From contig CM041465.1 in NCBI GenBank assembly GCA_023213395.1, positions 163,253,741-163,317,740 on the forward strand: a DNA stretch of 64,000 bases, written 5' to 3'. Shown one piece after another: positions 12,292 to 23,033 of the stretch (position 1 is the first letter of the stretch; every line of letters starts with the position of its first letter). The DNA is from Cycas panzhihuaensis (taxonomy: Eukaryota > Cycadophyta). The notes below the pieces were generated by a model that saw only the letters and a list, made by a program, of their open reading frames with translations, was not told the DNA's origin and did no database searches. A program made the translations under genes and the position numbers.

Positions 12292-12293
12292 AG

Positions 12294-12305
12294 TGGTATA
12301 AGAAG
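12294..12305 (+). other. decayed primer-binding site
   Basis: TGGTATAAGAAG compared with TGGTATCAGAGC: the first six bases are exact and nine of twelve match. Its position two bases after the LTR end supports the call. Confidence 0.55.
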
Positions 12306-13500
12306 GTGTTTTTTTATACCATGATTTAGCATTTGCTATCAAAGTTGATAGTTGAAGGTTCATATGTCGAGAACTTATTTGAGATAGGTTGTTAAACATG
12401 TTGATTTAGAGCCTACATATACAAGTTTACCACATGAAATTCTATTATAGATTAGATGTGCATTGAGGCAAGAGCACTTGGAGTATGTTGGTGCCATTGA
12501 AGTTATACAATAGATGTGAAAGTCAATAATGAGCTCGTATTCAGATGATAGAGTTAATATGAGCTTGTATAAGGACCCTACTAAAGAGAGTTTGATAAGC
12601 CAAGCTTAAACATATGATATATAACTAGATTAGGGCATACTAAGAGCCACATACAAGTTGTTAAAAGCCATAAGAAGATGAGTACTATAAGAGCTACATG
12701 GTATGATATTTATTTATTGTTTATGAACATTTAATTAGCATGTTGTATATACATTTCCTAAAAGTGTAGGAGGAAAACCTATTACATGTGAAGTATAATT
12801 TACTAGTTGTTGAAGAGTGGAGCAATTAAAGAAGAATGAAATGACATCCTTATTTAACTAGTGTTATCAGTATGGGAAGAGGTTTTAGGGGAGTCCACTA
12901 AATATGATAAACATAAATTAGTTGAGTTTGGATTTGTAGGTTGGCACCTTATAAATGTTGTTGAGGATTTGTGAGACTAATCACCTCACTAGACCTCAGG
13001 CTTATAGTTGATTACTAGTGATATATCTCTTACCTAGATGGGACTTTTTGTTCATTGGTTTAAGAATTTTATTTTAGTAGTATTTAGTATTGAGAGATGG
13101 ATTCTTAGAGTGGTATGGAGTTTTATCATATTATAATCGTTGCAGTAGGATAATACAGTGAGCTAATACTTAGTGATATGAAATAGGTAGTTTACTTAAG
13201 AGGTAGGAAGCAACGTTATGACACCCTTCATATATTCGATAGTGAGATAAGGTATGTTAACAAAGATGGCTACTATTATGATGGATTTTTATGTAGATAA
13301 TAGGATAGGTGAAATCTTGGATGCATGTGAAAGGCATGATATCATGTGTTACATAATAAATGTATGGCAGATTTGATTTAATGACATGATGATTTATGCT
13401 ATGAATACTAATGATATAATGTGATTTATGTTATGAATACAAAGCCATATTCTTGTCAATCTAATAATGTACTTTTAGGGAGTATATTTATCCTAACTAA
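12306..13500 (+). mobile_element. internal region after the 11,851 LTR
   Basis: AT-rich, heavily stopped sequence that shares segments with 7.6-8.1 kb, the inside of the related element. No known retrotransposon domain was recognised. The 3' LTR of this copy could not be placed with confidence. Confidence 0.4.
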
Positions 13501-15344
13501 TGATTAATGTAAGCTTATATGAGGGTGTAATGGTTACATGTTAATCTAGGTTGTAACAAGATGTGAATCATGTCTTTTCATGATGTTTTTTGAGCATGTT
13601 TATATAGTTTTTTAGAGAAATAGGAAAGAATAATGAAATCCATTTAAGGAAATGGATCTCATTATGTGTATACATCATTTTTTTCTTTTGGTCTATTTTA
13701 AGTCTATTTGGTCCCATTTCAAATTTATGTGGTCTATTTTAACTCTATTTTGAGCTAAATCCTCATTGTTTTATCGATTTTCATATGGTACCACCATGCA
13801 AATAAGATGTTATTTAGTTTTCTAGCTCATTGATATGATGAACAACATTTAACTACCACCATGGAGTAAAGTTCATTTGATACTGTTTGATTGATATAAC
13901 CCCTATGTGATGAAAGGACATTTAGCACCCCTTGAAAATCATGAGTGGACCAGAGGAGATCACTATAGAAGAAAGATCTACTAATTTATGATTTACAATC
14001 TATAGAGTATATAGTAGGGAGGATTATTATTTGAATTCCTATGTTAATAAGAATATGTCTATGGGTGGCTGAGAAGAAATATAATCTAAAACCCTAACTA
14101 GCTATTAGTGGGAGGAATATTTATAGGTCTCATGGAAGAATGAAGTTCCCTAGTATAGAGGAGTTGCCTCTATTGATTACCCATAGTAGAAGAAGGCTGA
14201 GTGAAGTAAAGGCATGCCTACATAACTATAGGATTTATAGTTGGGAAGAGAAGTGGTTGCCCTGCATGGAGTATTATATTGCTATACAAAAAGGATGATA
14301 CATCCATCATATAAAGAAGGCTACCATATAAAAAAGAAGCACAAAGGTCCTAAGGTAGAATATTATGGTGTTGGTAGTGATAGAACCTCTCTTATCATGG
14401 AGATGAGAGACAATAAAAAAATAAAACACTCGTTTGCGTGGTGATGAAGTCATTTATATAAAAAAAATGGAAGATAACACCACTATGAAGATTATGATCC
14501 AGTTAGAGAATGAAGATCCCATGAAGAGATGGGAGGAAGCCAATGCTCATGCTTATAATACTCAAGCCTAAAACTATCACAAATAACTATATCTCTATTT
14601 TTGGAGATGATAGTTGTAGAGGAAAAAATGGCATAAAGGAGTAGTCAGGTTATAGAGGATCATGATTACTATCAAACTGTATAGATGTGATGATCACCAA
14701 AAGATATCGACTAGTTTTTTATAAGCATTAATCATATTTTGACTAATTTAATCCACACATAGTTGTACTTGTTCATGTAGGTAGAAATCAAATTTTAAAC
14801 ATAGTATAAAAATATTTACAATGGTAAGAATAAATTAAATTAGATTTGATAATGGTGTAGAGTCCATAAAGCCCCGAAGGCAACAACATGAGGTTATATG
14901 AATGAAGTGATGTGATCAAGAGCTTCAACAAAAGGAGCTAATTGAATTTCTTAAATTATGTTTATTTTTTAATGATATAGTATCAATGTTTTAATGGTAT
15001 TTTTTCACAAGGGTATAAGATTGAGATGCCATCAGTTACATTAGAAAGAGCACTTCCAGATGGTCAAAACAAGTGGTTGTAAGACATGTTTCAAAAAATA
15101 CATGATATAGATTTTAATCAATAAAGTTTATTAAAGTGATTTTGATAAGTGAAAAAGTATAATTTTTTAGTATTTTAAGAATTGGTCTAGCATGTTTTAT
15201 GGTTTTAAAGGCTCACGAATATATCTAATGATATAAATAACTACTTATTGGCAATTAAAAATAAGTTTTCATTAGAATTATATATACTAAGGCTCATTAA
15301 TGATTATTTAAGGCTCAATTTATAATGTGATTTAAGAGGAATAC
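13501..15344. other. AT-rich region with one unrecognised open stretch
   Basis: The only notable open frame is 67 residues (plus, 14,241-14,444), rich in Lys and Tyr, which I do not recognise. Surrounding sequence has stops in all frames. This may be further decayed retrotransposon interior. Confidence 0.3.
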
Positions 15345-15351
15345 CGCGGAC

Positions 15352-15570
15352 CCATCATTCTCTTTTGTGACTCCCAGGTTGTGGTGTCCCATCTCACCTA
15401 GGTCTACTAGGTGTGATGCCCATGTTTGAGAACCCTTGCCTTGACTACCAGGTCCCTGTTGGCTTATTTTTCATCTGACATCTGACACATCCCTCAGGCC
15501 CTCAATGTCAAGGTGGACAGCCTTATTTGCCTCATCCTTGAGCATTGACTACCTCTTCTCGATGACCCCC
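15352..15570 (+). pseudogene. archaeal-type RNase H fragment (left arm)
   Basis: Plus-strand translation gives PIILFCDSQVVVSHLT, then after stops CPCLRTLALTTRSLLAYFSS and ALNVKVDSLICLILE. This aligns with the C-terminal half of the aRNH domain at 53.3-52.8 kb and keeps the catalytic Asp in CDSQVV, which that copy has lost. The N-terminal half is missing because the inverted-repeat arm begins inside the domain. It is a scrap of a Tat-type element lying beyond the 3' LTR of the chromovirus. Confidence 0.75.
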
Positions 15571-16319
15571 CCTGAGAGACTTATCTAGTCACCTAAGTCT
15601 TGGGCCATCTTGCACTCCACATTGCAACCCGTTCGCACCTCCAAAAGCCAGCCGGTAATGAGGTTAAACTATGGCAACCACCAGGTTTGTTCATTTAGTA
15701 TTTTTCATGTTATCATCATATCTTTCCTTTGCACTCTTATGATGGGGGCATTTCCCCTCATCCGCCATATCTTCTAGTTGACTCTAGAGTGGCACGTAGG
15801 TAGCCCCTATGTTGTCTCTACTCGTGTTCCCATATCCACACGTTCTGCCATGACACTTGTCAGCACCCTTGGCTCTTGTCATGATTATGATTGTTATATA
15901 TACATATATTATTAATAGTATTTGCCATCACATTGTGCTTCCAAGCAACGAGGCTATGCCACCAAGGTGGTAATGTTTCCCGCCTATCAGGAATGGGTAT
16001 GAATAGGTTAACTTAGGTAAGCGCAGGTTTGCTTCTCTCTCCCATCTTAGTCACTTTAGAGATTATAGATTGAAGCATTATTTGAATTGCATGATTGATT
16101 GGCTCATTTTTATGATTGATTATGCATCTTGCTTGATCATGTCGCATGTCACTAGCCTATGATGACCCACAGGAAGTATGCCAAACCCTATCGATCCCAC
16201 TTATTGATACATAGGATTTGAAGATCCTAGTGTTCATCAACCCCACCCTCCTCATAGAATATTTTCATTTATGTATTACTTTATTATTTATCTTATCCTT
16301 TTACTCTTGAATTATATCA

Positions 16320-16471
16320 TGCACATTATTAATAGATAAAGTAACCTTTAATTATATTAGTATATGTAAACAACCCATACACAAAAATTAATGGGTAGCA
16401 CTAACCATCAAGGTCTCTTCTCATATATGCTAGCTAACAATTTATAATTAGTAAAGGATGGTTATGTAACA
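16320..16471 (-). repeat. start of the 3' LTR of the chromovirus-like element
   Basis: It begins TGTTACATAACC at 16,471, directly after the minus-strand polypurine tract CAAGGGAGAGGTCC (16,472-16,485). About 150 bp resembles the 5' end of the 22,852-22,453 LTR (shared TAGTGCTA-CCC and ATTACAT segments). Beyond that the similarity fades, so the LTR may be truncated or rearranged before the Tat-type fragment. Confidence 0.6.
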
Positions 16472-16499
16472 GGACCTCTCCCTTGAGATGTTGAGTCCT

Positions 16500-17900
16500 G
16501 AAAGCCAAGAAGAAGATAAGGATGTTGTTTAATAAAATTGATAAATTCCCATATTACTTTGTCTAGTTCATAATTGACCCTCTATACCAAATACTTTAAA
16601 ATATCCTATTCTAAAGGTAATATTGGCAACTAGCTAGAAGATGGTCATGTCAAATAACGAGACAATACTCTTCATCCAAAATTAGTAGGATAAATTGAGG
16701 TATAATATTCTTGTTGAGATGCTTCTTAAGGTAAGAGACATAGAATACATTGTAGATTTTTTTTATATGTATGTGTGGGTGGGTGGGGTGGTGATGGATA
16801 GGGGAAGAGGGGGAGTTTAAGTGTATAGGTAACTCCATCAATTTAATGAAGAACTTTATATAGGCCATAATAACATAGACTCAACTTTGAGATTGTATGA
16901 CATTTGATGGACCGTTACTTATATAGATGGAGGTGAAGGAAAACTAAGTCACCCACATCAAAAAATTGATCAAAATGGAGGCAATTAATGAGTTATTTCC
17001 TATAATTTTAGGCTACTACAAGATTTTGTTTAAGTGTATGAAGAATTTGGTCTATATATTAAATTTTTTATTAGACTACAATAATTTAAAGATTAGTGGC
17101 AAGAGTATGATGATATCATGGAAGATATCCATATAAGACTATATAAAGGGACATGTTAATAGTTGAGTGGTGGGAATATTTATATTAATACTCTACAAGA
17201 GGTAGCCATGAGGTCTATTTATGTTCTTATTCATATGTAAAGCATCATAAATATATTTTCAATGTCTTATTTAGAACTCTAGGTTAACCATTAGTTTATA
17301 GATGATAAGCTGAGCTCATATTAAATAAAGTTCTAAAAGCTTAAAAGAGTTCTTACTAGAATGTACCAGTAAATTTAGGATCTCGATCATAGACTATCAT
17401 TGATGGAAAACTATAGAAGAAAAAAATAGAATGAATGTAGATATTTATTAAATAAAAAACTTTATAATAGGTGTAGACATGTTTAAAATATGCATACTTA
17501 ATGACTCTATCAGTGACTACTAATATCAAGTTGAACCCAATGGATATTGGTAAATTTATGATAGATTTTATAGTAACATCTTACAATTTAGCTTGAGGTA
17601 TATGTATGGGTTAGAGGAGGCTTGCTTAAGCTTTTATATCGATTTTGTTCCTTTAGTAAGTATCACTTTTAGAGATAAACATAAGGATGGAGGATCTCAT
17701 ATTATGGTAATAAAAATTAGACTAGATATAACAATATATATTATTGAATTTTGAGTGACTATAAAGGGAAGTGGAATGATATTTATATAAAATACGTGTG
17801 ATGAAAGATGAAGCAAGATGAATAAAAATATGATTCCTATACAAGAGTTGGGAATTATATAAGGACTAATCTTTGTGGTTATAAACTTTGGATGCCCATT
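16500..17900 (-). pseudogene. gypsy integrase of the chromovirus-like element
   Basis: Minus-strand pieces in order: core start LVVTDRVIKYAYF (near 17,500), YDRDPKFTGTF with the second Asp (near 17,390), KMSSAYHL-like segment, WLPLVEYWYKYSH-like segment (near 17,200), ILHTLKQNLVVAQN, FDVGDLVFLHLHLYK (near 16,960), and NVFYVSYLKKHLNKN (near 16,720). The strongest open stretch is 16,868-16,650. Frameshifts and stops occur throughout. The half right of the terminal repeat edge (beyond 17,351) is single-copy; the rest is duplicated in the right arm. Confidence 0.82.
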
Positions 17901-19500
17901 TATCAAAATATGGATGAGAGAATTTTAGTTACTAGATCTATTGACCATAATACTGATGGTATGGAAATTGCATAAATAACAAGTTTATTAGTAAAAGGCT
18001 CCATGGGGAGATGAGAAAGGGCATCAATAACCAAATTTTCCTTGTATTTTTTATATGCGATAATATTATTTAATTCTTATAAATAGTTAACCCAATTAGC
18101 TCATTCTTGATAGAGGGCTAGCTAATCAATAAGGTAATGAAGGTAATTATGGTTTACTAAGATAATGAACTTAGAACCTAAAAAATATTAGCACCATTTA
18201 TCAATGGCATACACAATTTCTTTTATCTCCTTTTTATATGTTAATAAGTGGCATTTGTGGTCTTTAATTTTACAGTTTTTAAAAGCTATTAGATAAAGAT
18301 TTTGCATAAGGATGATACCTATACAAAATTCTAAAGTAGCATATTCTAATTAGAAGGGTTAGAAGAAGTTAGAGGTGGAAATAATGAGGGTAGAGGTCAT
18401 AATAGACTGAAGGTTATTGAAATCTTTGTCTACCTCTTATGACCATTCAAATGTAATTATTCTTAGTAAGTTTATTAATGGGGTTACCAAAGAGACATAA
18501 TTTTAAATAAATTGTTAGTAAACTTATGAGTCCTAGAAAAGCTTATAATTGACTAAAGTGTTTAGGGGTAATCCATGAAAAAATGATAGATATTTTATTT
18601 AGATTAAATTATGTATCTTCTAATAAGATAATATGGCCAATATATTATAGTTTTTGGTTACAAAATTTACATTTAGATATTTTAGCATATGCATATCATT
18701 AAGTGAGGATCTAAAGGACACCTTCTAGATGTTGGAGATGATTGTCTAAGTTTAGACTATACATAAGGATGTGGTCAAAAAAGATGATGAAAATTTTATG
18801 AAAATAAGAGGCAAAGATTTTGTTCATTAAATTTTAAACTGTTGTAAGGGTATCAAGAAGGTCGAAACACATAACTTAAAATTTAAAATACCAATAATAT
18901 GTTCAAAGAGTAGTTTTATGACAGCCCTCTAAAGCAATATGGATCTAATAGTATCAAATTAAAGGTATAATTTAGAAAAGATTGTGGTCCCACGTATTTC
19001 ATCAAGCATGTCATCAATTTGAGGTATGAAATTTTTGTTTTTAACTGTGATCTTATTAAGTTTATGATAATTGACATAAAACTAGAAAGATCTATCATTT
19101 TCCCTTACTAGGATAATGGGTATAACATAAGGGCTTTTACTGGGTTGGATGGTGCCTATGGTAATTAATTCATTAGTGATCTTGTTAAAAATATTTTTCT
19201 AAAAATAATAATTTTTGTAAGGTCTAAAGTTGATAGGGTCATGTGGTGTTTTGAGTTTAATAGAATGATGAAAATCATAAATTGGGGAAGGCGTGATCAA
19301 AAGTGAGGTAGATACATATTGATATTAATCAAGAAAGCTTTGAATACGGGAATGAATAATTATATGAGGTTGAATATTATTAATGTGAATAATATAGCCA
19401 ATTTTATTGTTTTAATGTTTAAACATTTAATTAGAAGATACAAGTTGATAGGGGTGTGATTAAATCCTATATAATTTTTGCATTTATCCCATATAATCTT
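17901..19500 (-). pseudogene. gypsy reverse transcriptase and RNase H remnant
   Basis: Near 19,180-18,960 the minus strand reads PSKSPYVIPIILVREND, then FYVNYHKLNKITVKNKNF and IDDMLDEIRGTTIFSKL, clear RT fingers and palm. Near 18,790-18,640 come a decayed FDDILVYS-like motif, KISKCKFCNQKL and YIGHIIL. RNase H is expected at about 18,450-17,950, but only weak traces were seen. RT copies the element RNA into DNA in the particle. The many stops (for example between LREIR and the catalytic motif) show it is dead. Confidence 0.78.
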
Positions 19501-22436
19501 TAAATAGTATGAATGAATTGTTATGAAAATTATTCATGCTATATGGCCAATATTTTAGAGCCATTGGACCTAGAGGATAGTATCAGATCCACCTAGGAAT
19601 AAAAATTAGATGTGAGATGATAAATATCGATTTGAACATGAAGGGTTTATATCATTCATTCACAATGTAAAGACTAATAACCTAGTAGGGAGTAAGTGAA
19701 TCTAGTCTTTTGTATGATAAAAAAAAATGATTGGTGAGACAAGGATATATTGATGCCTTATTGATCAATATTGGTATGGGTATTTTACAAAGGGTTCCTT
19801 CTAAATGAAGTGGCTCCAGGTAAGTTGTAAAAGAGATGGTTGATAAGGAGACTTCAATCTAGGAATCGAGTGAGAATTCTTAATGGGACTCATCATCATG
19901 TTTAGGTTCAACTCTAACTTTGAAGTCTCATTTAATTTTAAGGTTAATAATAAAAACCATGTGCCTTAGTTTGCATACCCTTGCTTAATAAAAAGGTCTA
20001 TTTTTTTTATCACTTGATGCAAAGACTAACCTTTGGTTAACAATTAATTTTTGTTGATGGAACATAGATTGGTCCAATGGCAACGTCTACTGTTAAGCAT
20101 TACACTTCATCTAGTCAAGGGCATTGATGTTGATGATCTAAATGGTAGGGACATTAGTACCATAAAGAGTCTTGTTTGAAGGTACATGAGCATTCCATGG
20201 CAAACTCTTATTTAATTGATCTTATTATAGAGACAATAACTTTTAAGGTGTATAAGATGCTAACTTTTAGGTGCATTTAAGTGCACTCTTTGAGTTCTAA
20301 AATATAAACATCAATAGGATATTGATAATAAAATTATTGAGAGACTTGATTATATAATGCCTAAAATTCATCTATGTATGCTTCTACTAATGTTGGTTAT
20401 CTTGAATTGGTGAGTTAGTTAAAGAAAGAATGGTTTCATATGTTTCCATATTGCTTAAATAAACTCTTGGAGAATAATTCCCATGTTTGGTTGATTGGGT
20501 TCTCTTATTACCATCATCAAAACCAATGATGTACTTTTCTATCTAAATGTATTAAGGAAAACTAACAATTGTTCTATTATTGACATGGAATCTAAGGCAA
20601 AATATAACTCCATCTTATTAATCCAACTTTAGGTAGAGTCCTTATTGAGTCATTATTAAAAGTTGATATGATAATCTTGTGATGGGTTTATTACTACCAT
20701 TAAGTAGAAGGTGGAGGTAGGAACCTTGAGATATTAGAGGCAGACAGAGATGAGGATGGAACACAAAATTTAGATTGTATAAAAATGAGTATTATATTTA
20801 ATTTTTATTCAAAGGTGTCATGTTTCTTATTACATACATCTGAGTTTTGGTTAAATGAATCATGTTTTTGGTTGCAAGCTTTGACCTTTTGATTTAATCC
20901 TATTAGGTTCTTGTTCAATGCTTTGATGTTGTATAACATTTATTTAAACTAAACATTAAGTGCCTAAATTTGCTATGCTTGTGTGGTTGCTATAGATATG
21001 AAATCTAGTGTTGTGAATAGAAACATGGTTTATAGACAAGGGTGGTTAGAATAAGAAGAAGAATATTCATGAAGAGGGAATAAAAGATAAATAGAATGAG
21101 ATTTAAAGAATTAGGAATTGATGCAATTTGGTAGGGGGGAGGGGAAAGAGGTGTGTATAGCCTATTAACCCTAAAACATATATAATAATATCACCTAATA
21201 CACTAAGACAAATGTGAAGATCTCATTAAAATGGTATAAGTAAGTTTTAAGGGTGAAATTTGGGCAATGTGGCCTATAAGATGCCTATAGATCATTATAC
21301 CCTAAAAATAATAATTAAGCTACCCTAGTGAAAAATGCTCAATGTGCTACACTGACCAAAATAAGATATACAAATTTCTAAGGTGATTTTTAAGTTGTGG
21401 GCCTTTTTCTTATTATTTTGAGCCTACCAGTATATATTTTATCTAAATTAGAGAAGTATTTATTTAAGTGACACTAAAAATCAAGTGAAGGCTCTTTGCT
21501 TTTTTCTTTTTTTCCTCTTAAAGATGGTGACTTCTAGACTTAAATTAGACACTAAACTTAAAAACTAGGTTAAGGGTTTAGACATGAAACAATCGAGATT
21601 TTTGATCCACGATTATGTAGTTATATTATTGATGTTATATTCAGGACTTTGATATTAGTATTATGTTACTGATATTGTGATGCTATAAAATTTTATTAAA
21701 GTGGCACTTAATAATTATTTTGTTATATGAAATTTTAATAGTCTTAATCAATTTGATGGAAGTACAATAGTTTTAAAAATTTTGGTGTTAAAGTCATATT
21801 GATGAAATCGATAACTTAATAAACTCTAACATAAGATTACTTGATTTTGTAAACCTTTTGATAAACTTCTCTATTAATACTTACCCTCAAATGAATATCT
21901 CAGAGCACTAACTACAAAGGAATATTTATTCTTATAACTATAAAAGTTGTGCAGAGTTGTTTGAGAAAGGTAGCTTTCTAGTGCTAACAATTAACTAGTA
22001 CACTATAGAGGATAGGATGTTAACAATTTTTCTATTTAGGTAACAAAAGGGGAATCTAAAAGGGTCCTCTTATATACTCAAAGGTACATGGAGGCTTAAT
22101 TCCATAGCTAGGTAATGTCTAAGACCTGTGTAAGCAGTGTGATCTACTTTGCTTCATGCATGGGCATATACTAGTGTACACTTTTCCAAGAGTGATAGTT
22201 CCTTGTGATATTTATAGACCCTTGATATAGGGTCTTCACTTAAAAACTAGGGGACATAGAGTGCAAGGGATTTTGTTAGCCACTTACAATTGATTACAAG
22301 ATTTCACAATATAATTATAGAATAGAAAATAGAAATAAATATGGGAGAGGATTTGTAAAATTTTACCAAGGAAAAAAGAAAATTCTAATTTAATGCTCCT
22401 CCTGTTGAACTACTTATTTAGATGGATATGTAAACT
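19501..22436 (-). pseudogene. probable gag/protease region of the chromovirus-like element
   Basis: This is where gag and protease should lie between the primer site and RT. Minus-strand fragments near 20,400-20,250 (a VEAYIDEF-ALYNQVS-like segment) have gag-like composition, but no zinc knuckle or protease active site could be made out. The call rests mainly on position. Confidence 0.4.
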
Positions 22437-22438
22437 TG

Positions 22439-22450
22439 GCTTTGATACTA
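22439..22450 (-). other. decayed primer-binding site of the chromovirus-like element
   Basis: The minus strand reads TAGTATCAAAGC against TGGTATCAGAGC: ten of twelve match and both differences are G-to-A. It lies two bases inside the 5' LTR edge at 22,453. Confidence 0.7.
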
Positions 22451-22452
22451 CT

Positions 22453-22852
22453 TGGGATGATCTTATCCTAATATTCTTCAACTTTGAGCACTAATATAAG
22501 AACTTGGATAAGAGTATAAAACTTTTATTAATAATAATAAAATTTGATTCCACAAGGAAAAATCTCATAAGAACACTAAAGAGTACTAAAGAGAATTGAA
22601 AAGAGTATTGAAGTGTAACCTCTCAATAAGGACAAGACTCAATAATCCCACTTTATAGTAAGTTGGTCTTACATAAGTAAGAGAGGCCTACTTTGCATAA
22701 AATATAATTGGTAAAAAAAAAAAGACTTCTAATTCTATTGGTTGACATAAGTGACTTGCACAAAAAAGTTATTGGCTAGCACTAACCATTGAGGTCTCTC
22801 ATCATATGTATTATGTAACCATTTCTACATAGTGAAAGATGGCCATGTAATA
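22453..22852 (-). repeat. 5' LTR of the chromovirus-like element
   Basis: About 400 bp between the primer site and the outer end TATTACATGGCC (decayed from TGTTACAT). The outer 110-150 bp resembles the 3' LTR start at 16,471 and its inverted copy at 23,913. The inner part has no good match in the 3' copy. Confidence 0.65.
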
Positions 22853-22959
22853 GATACCCTAGCTAATAAGAGGGAGGAAGGAGATTTGATTGATATATTG
22901 AAGTCCATTAAAAAAGATCGAGATGCTCTTATAAGAGTTCATTCTCATATGTTATGGAT

Positions 22960-23032
22960 TAAGTAAGAGGACAATAACTATTAATTTAGCATTGCTTTAT
23001 AAAAAAATTAATAGTTATTGTCCTCTTACTTA
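22960..23032. repeat. perfect hairpin at the inverted-repeat breakpoint
   Basis: A 27-base arm (22,960-22,986, starting TAAGTAAGAGGACAATAACT) is followed after a 19-base loop by its exact reverse complement (23,006-23,032). There are no mismatches, which is striking in such decayed surroundings. The right arm of the 2-kb inverted repeat begins two bases later, at 23,034. Confidence 0.92.
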
Positions 23033-23033
23033 A

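Larger units (their letters stand above)
15345..17351. repeat. left arm of a 2-kb inverted repeat
   Basis: The reverse complement of this arm matches 23,034-25,065 along its whole length. It covers, from right to left, integrase C-terminal half, polypurine tract, start of the 3' LTR, and a piece of a Tat-type element ending in an aRNH domain. The two arms encode near-identical 60-70 residue segments (minus 16,868-16,650 and plus 23,516-23,707) that differ at only a few residues. Because both arms share the same composite junctions, one arm must be a copy of the other. Confidence 0.9.
16320..22852 (-). mobile_element. decayed Ty3/gypsy chromovirus-like element
   Basis: A minus-strand element with 5' LTR (22,852-22,453), initiator-Met-type primer site, gag/protease region, RT, RNase H, integrase, polypurine tract and the start of a 3' LTR (16,471 leftwards). 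The integrase tail carries the conserved NVFYVSYLKKHL motif, the counterpart of HPVFHVSQLKK in this group. All frames are broken. The clade name is inferred from the order RT-RNH-INT and the C-terminal motif; no chromodomain was identified. Total length is about 6.5 kb, normal for the group. Confidence 0.8.
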
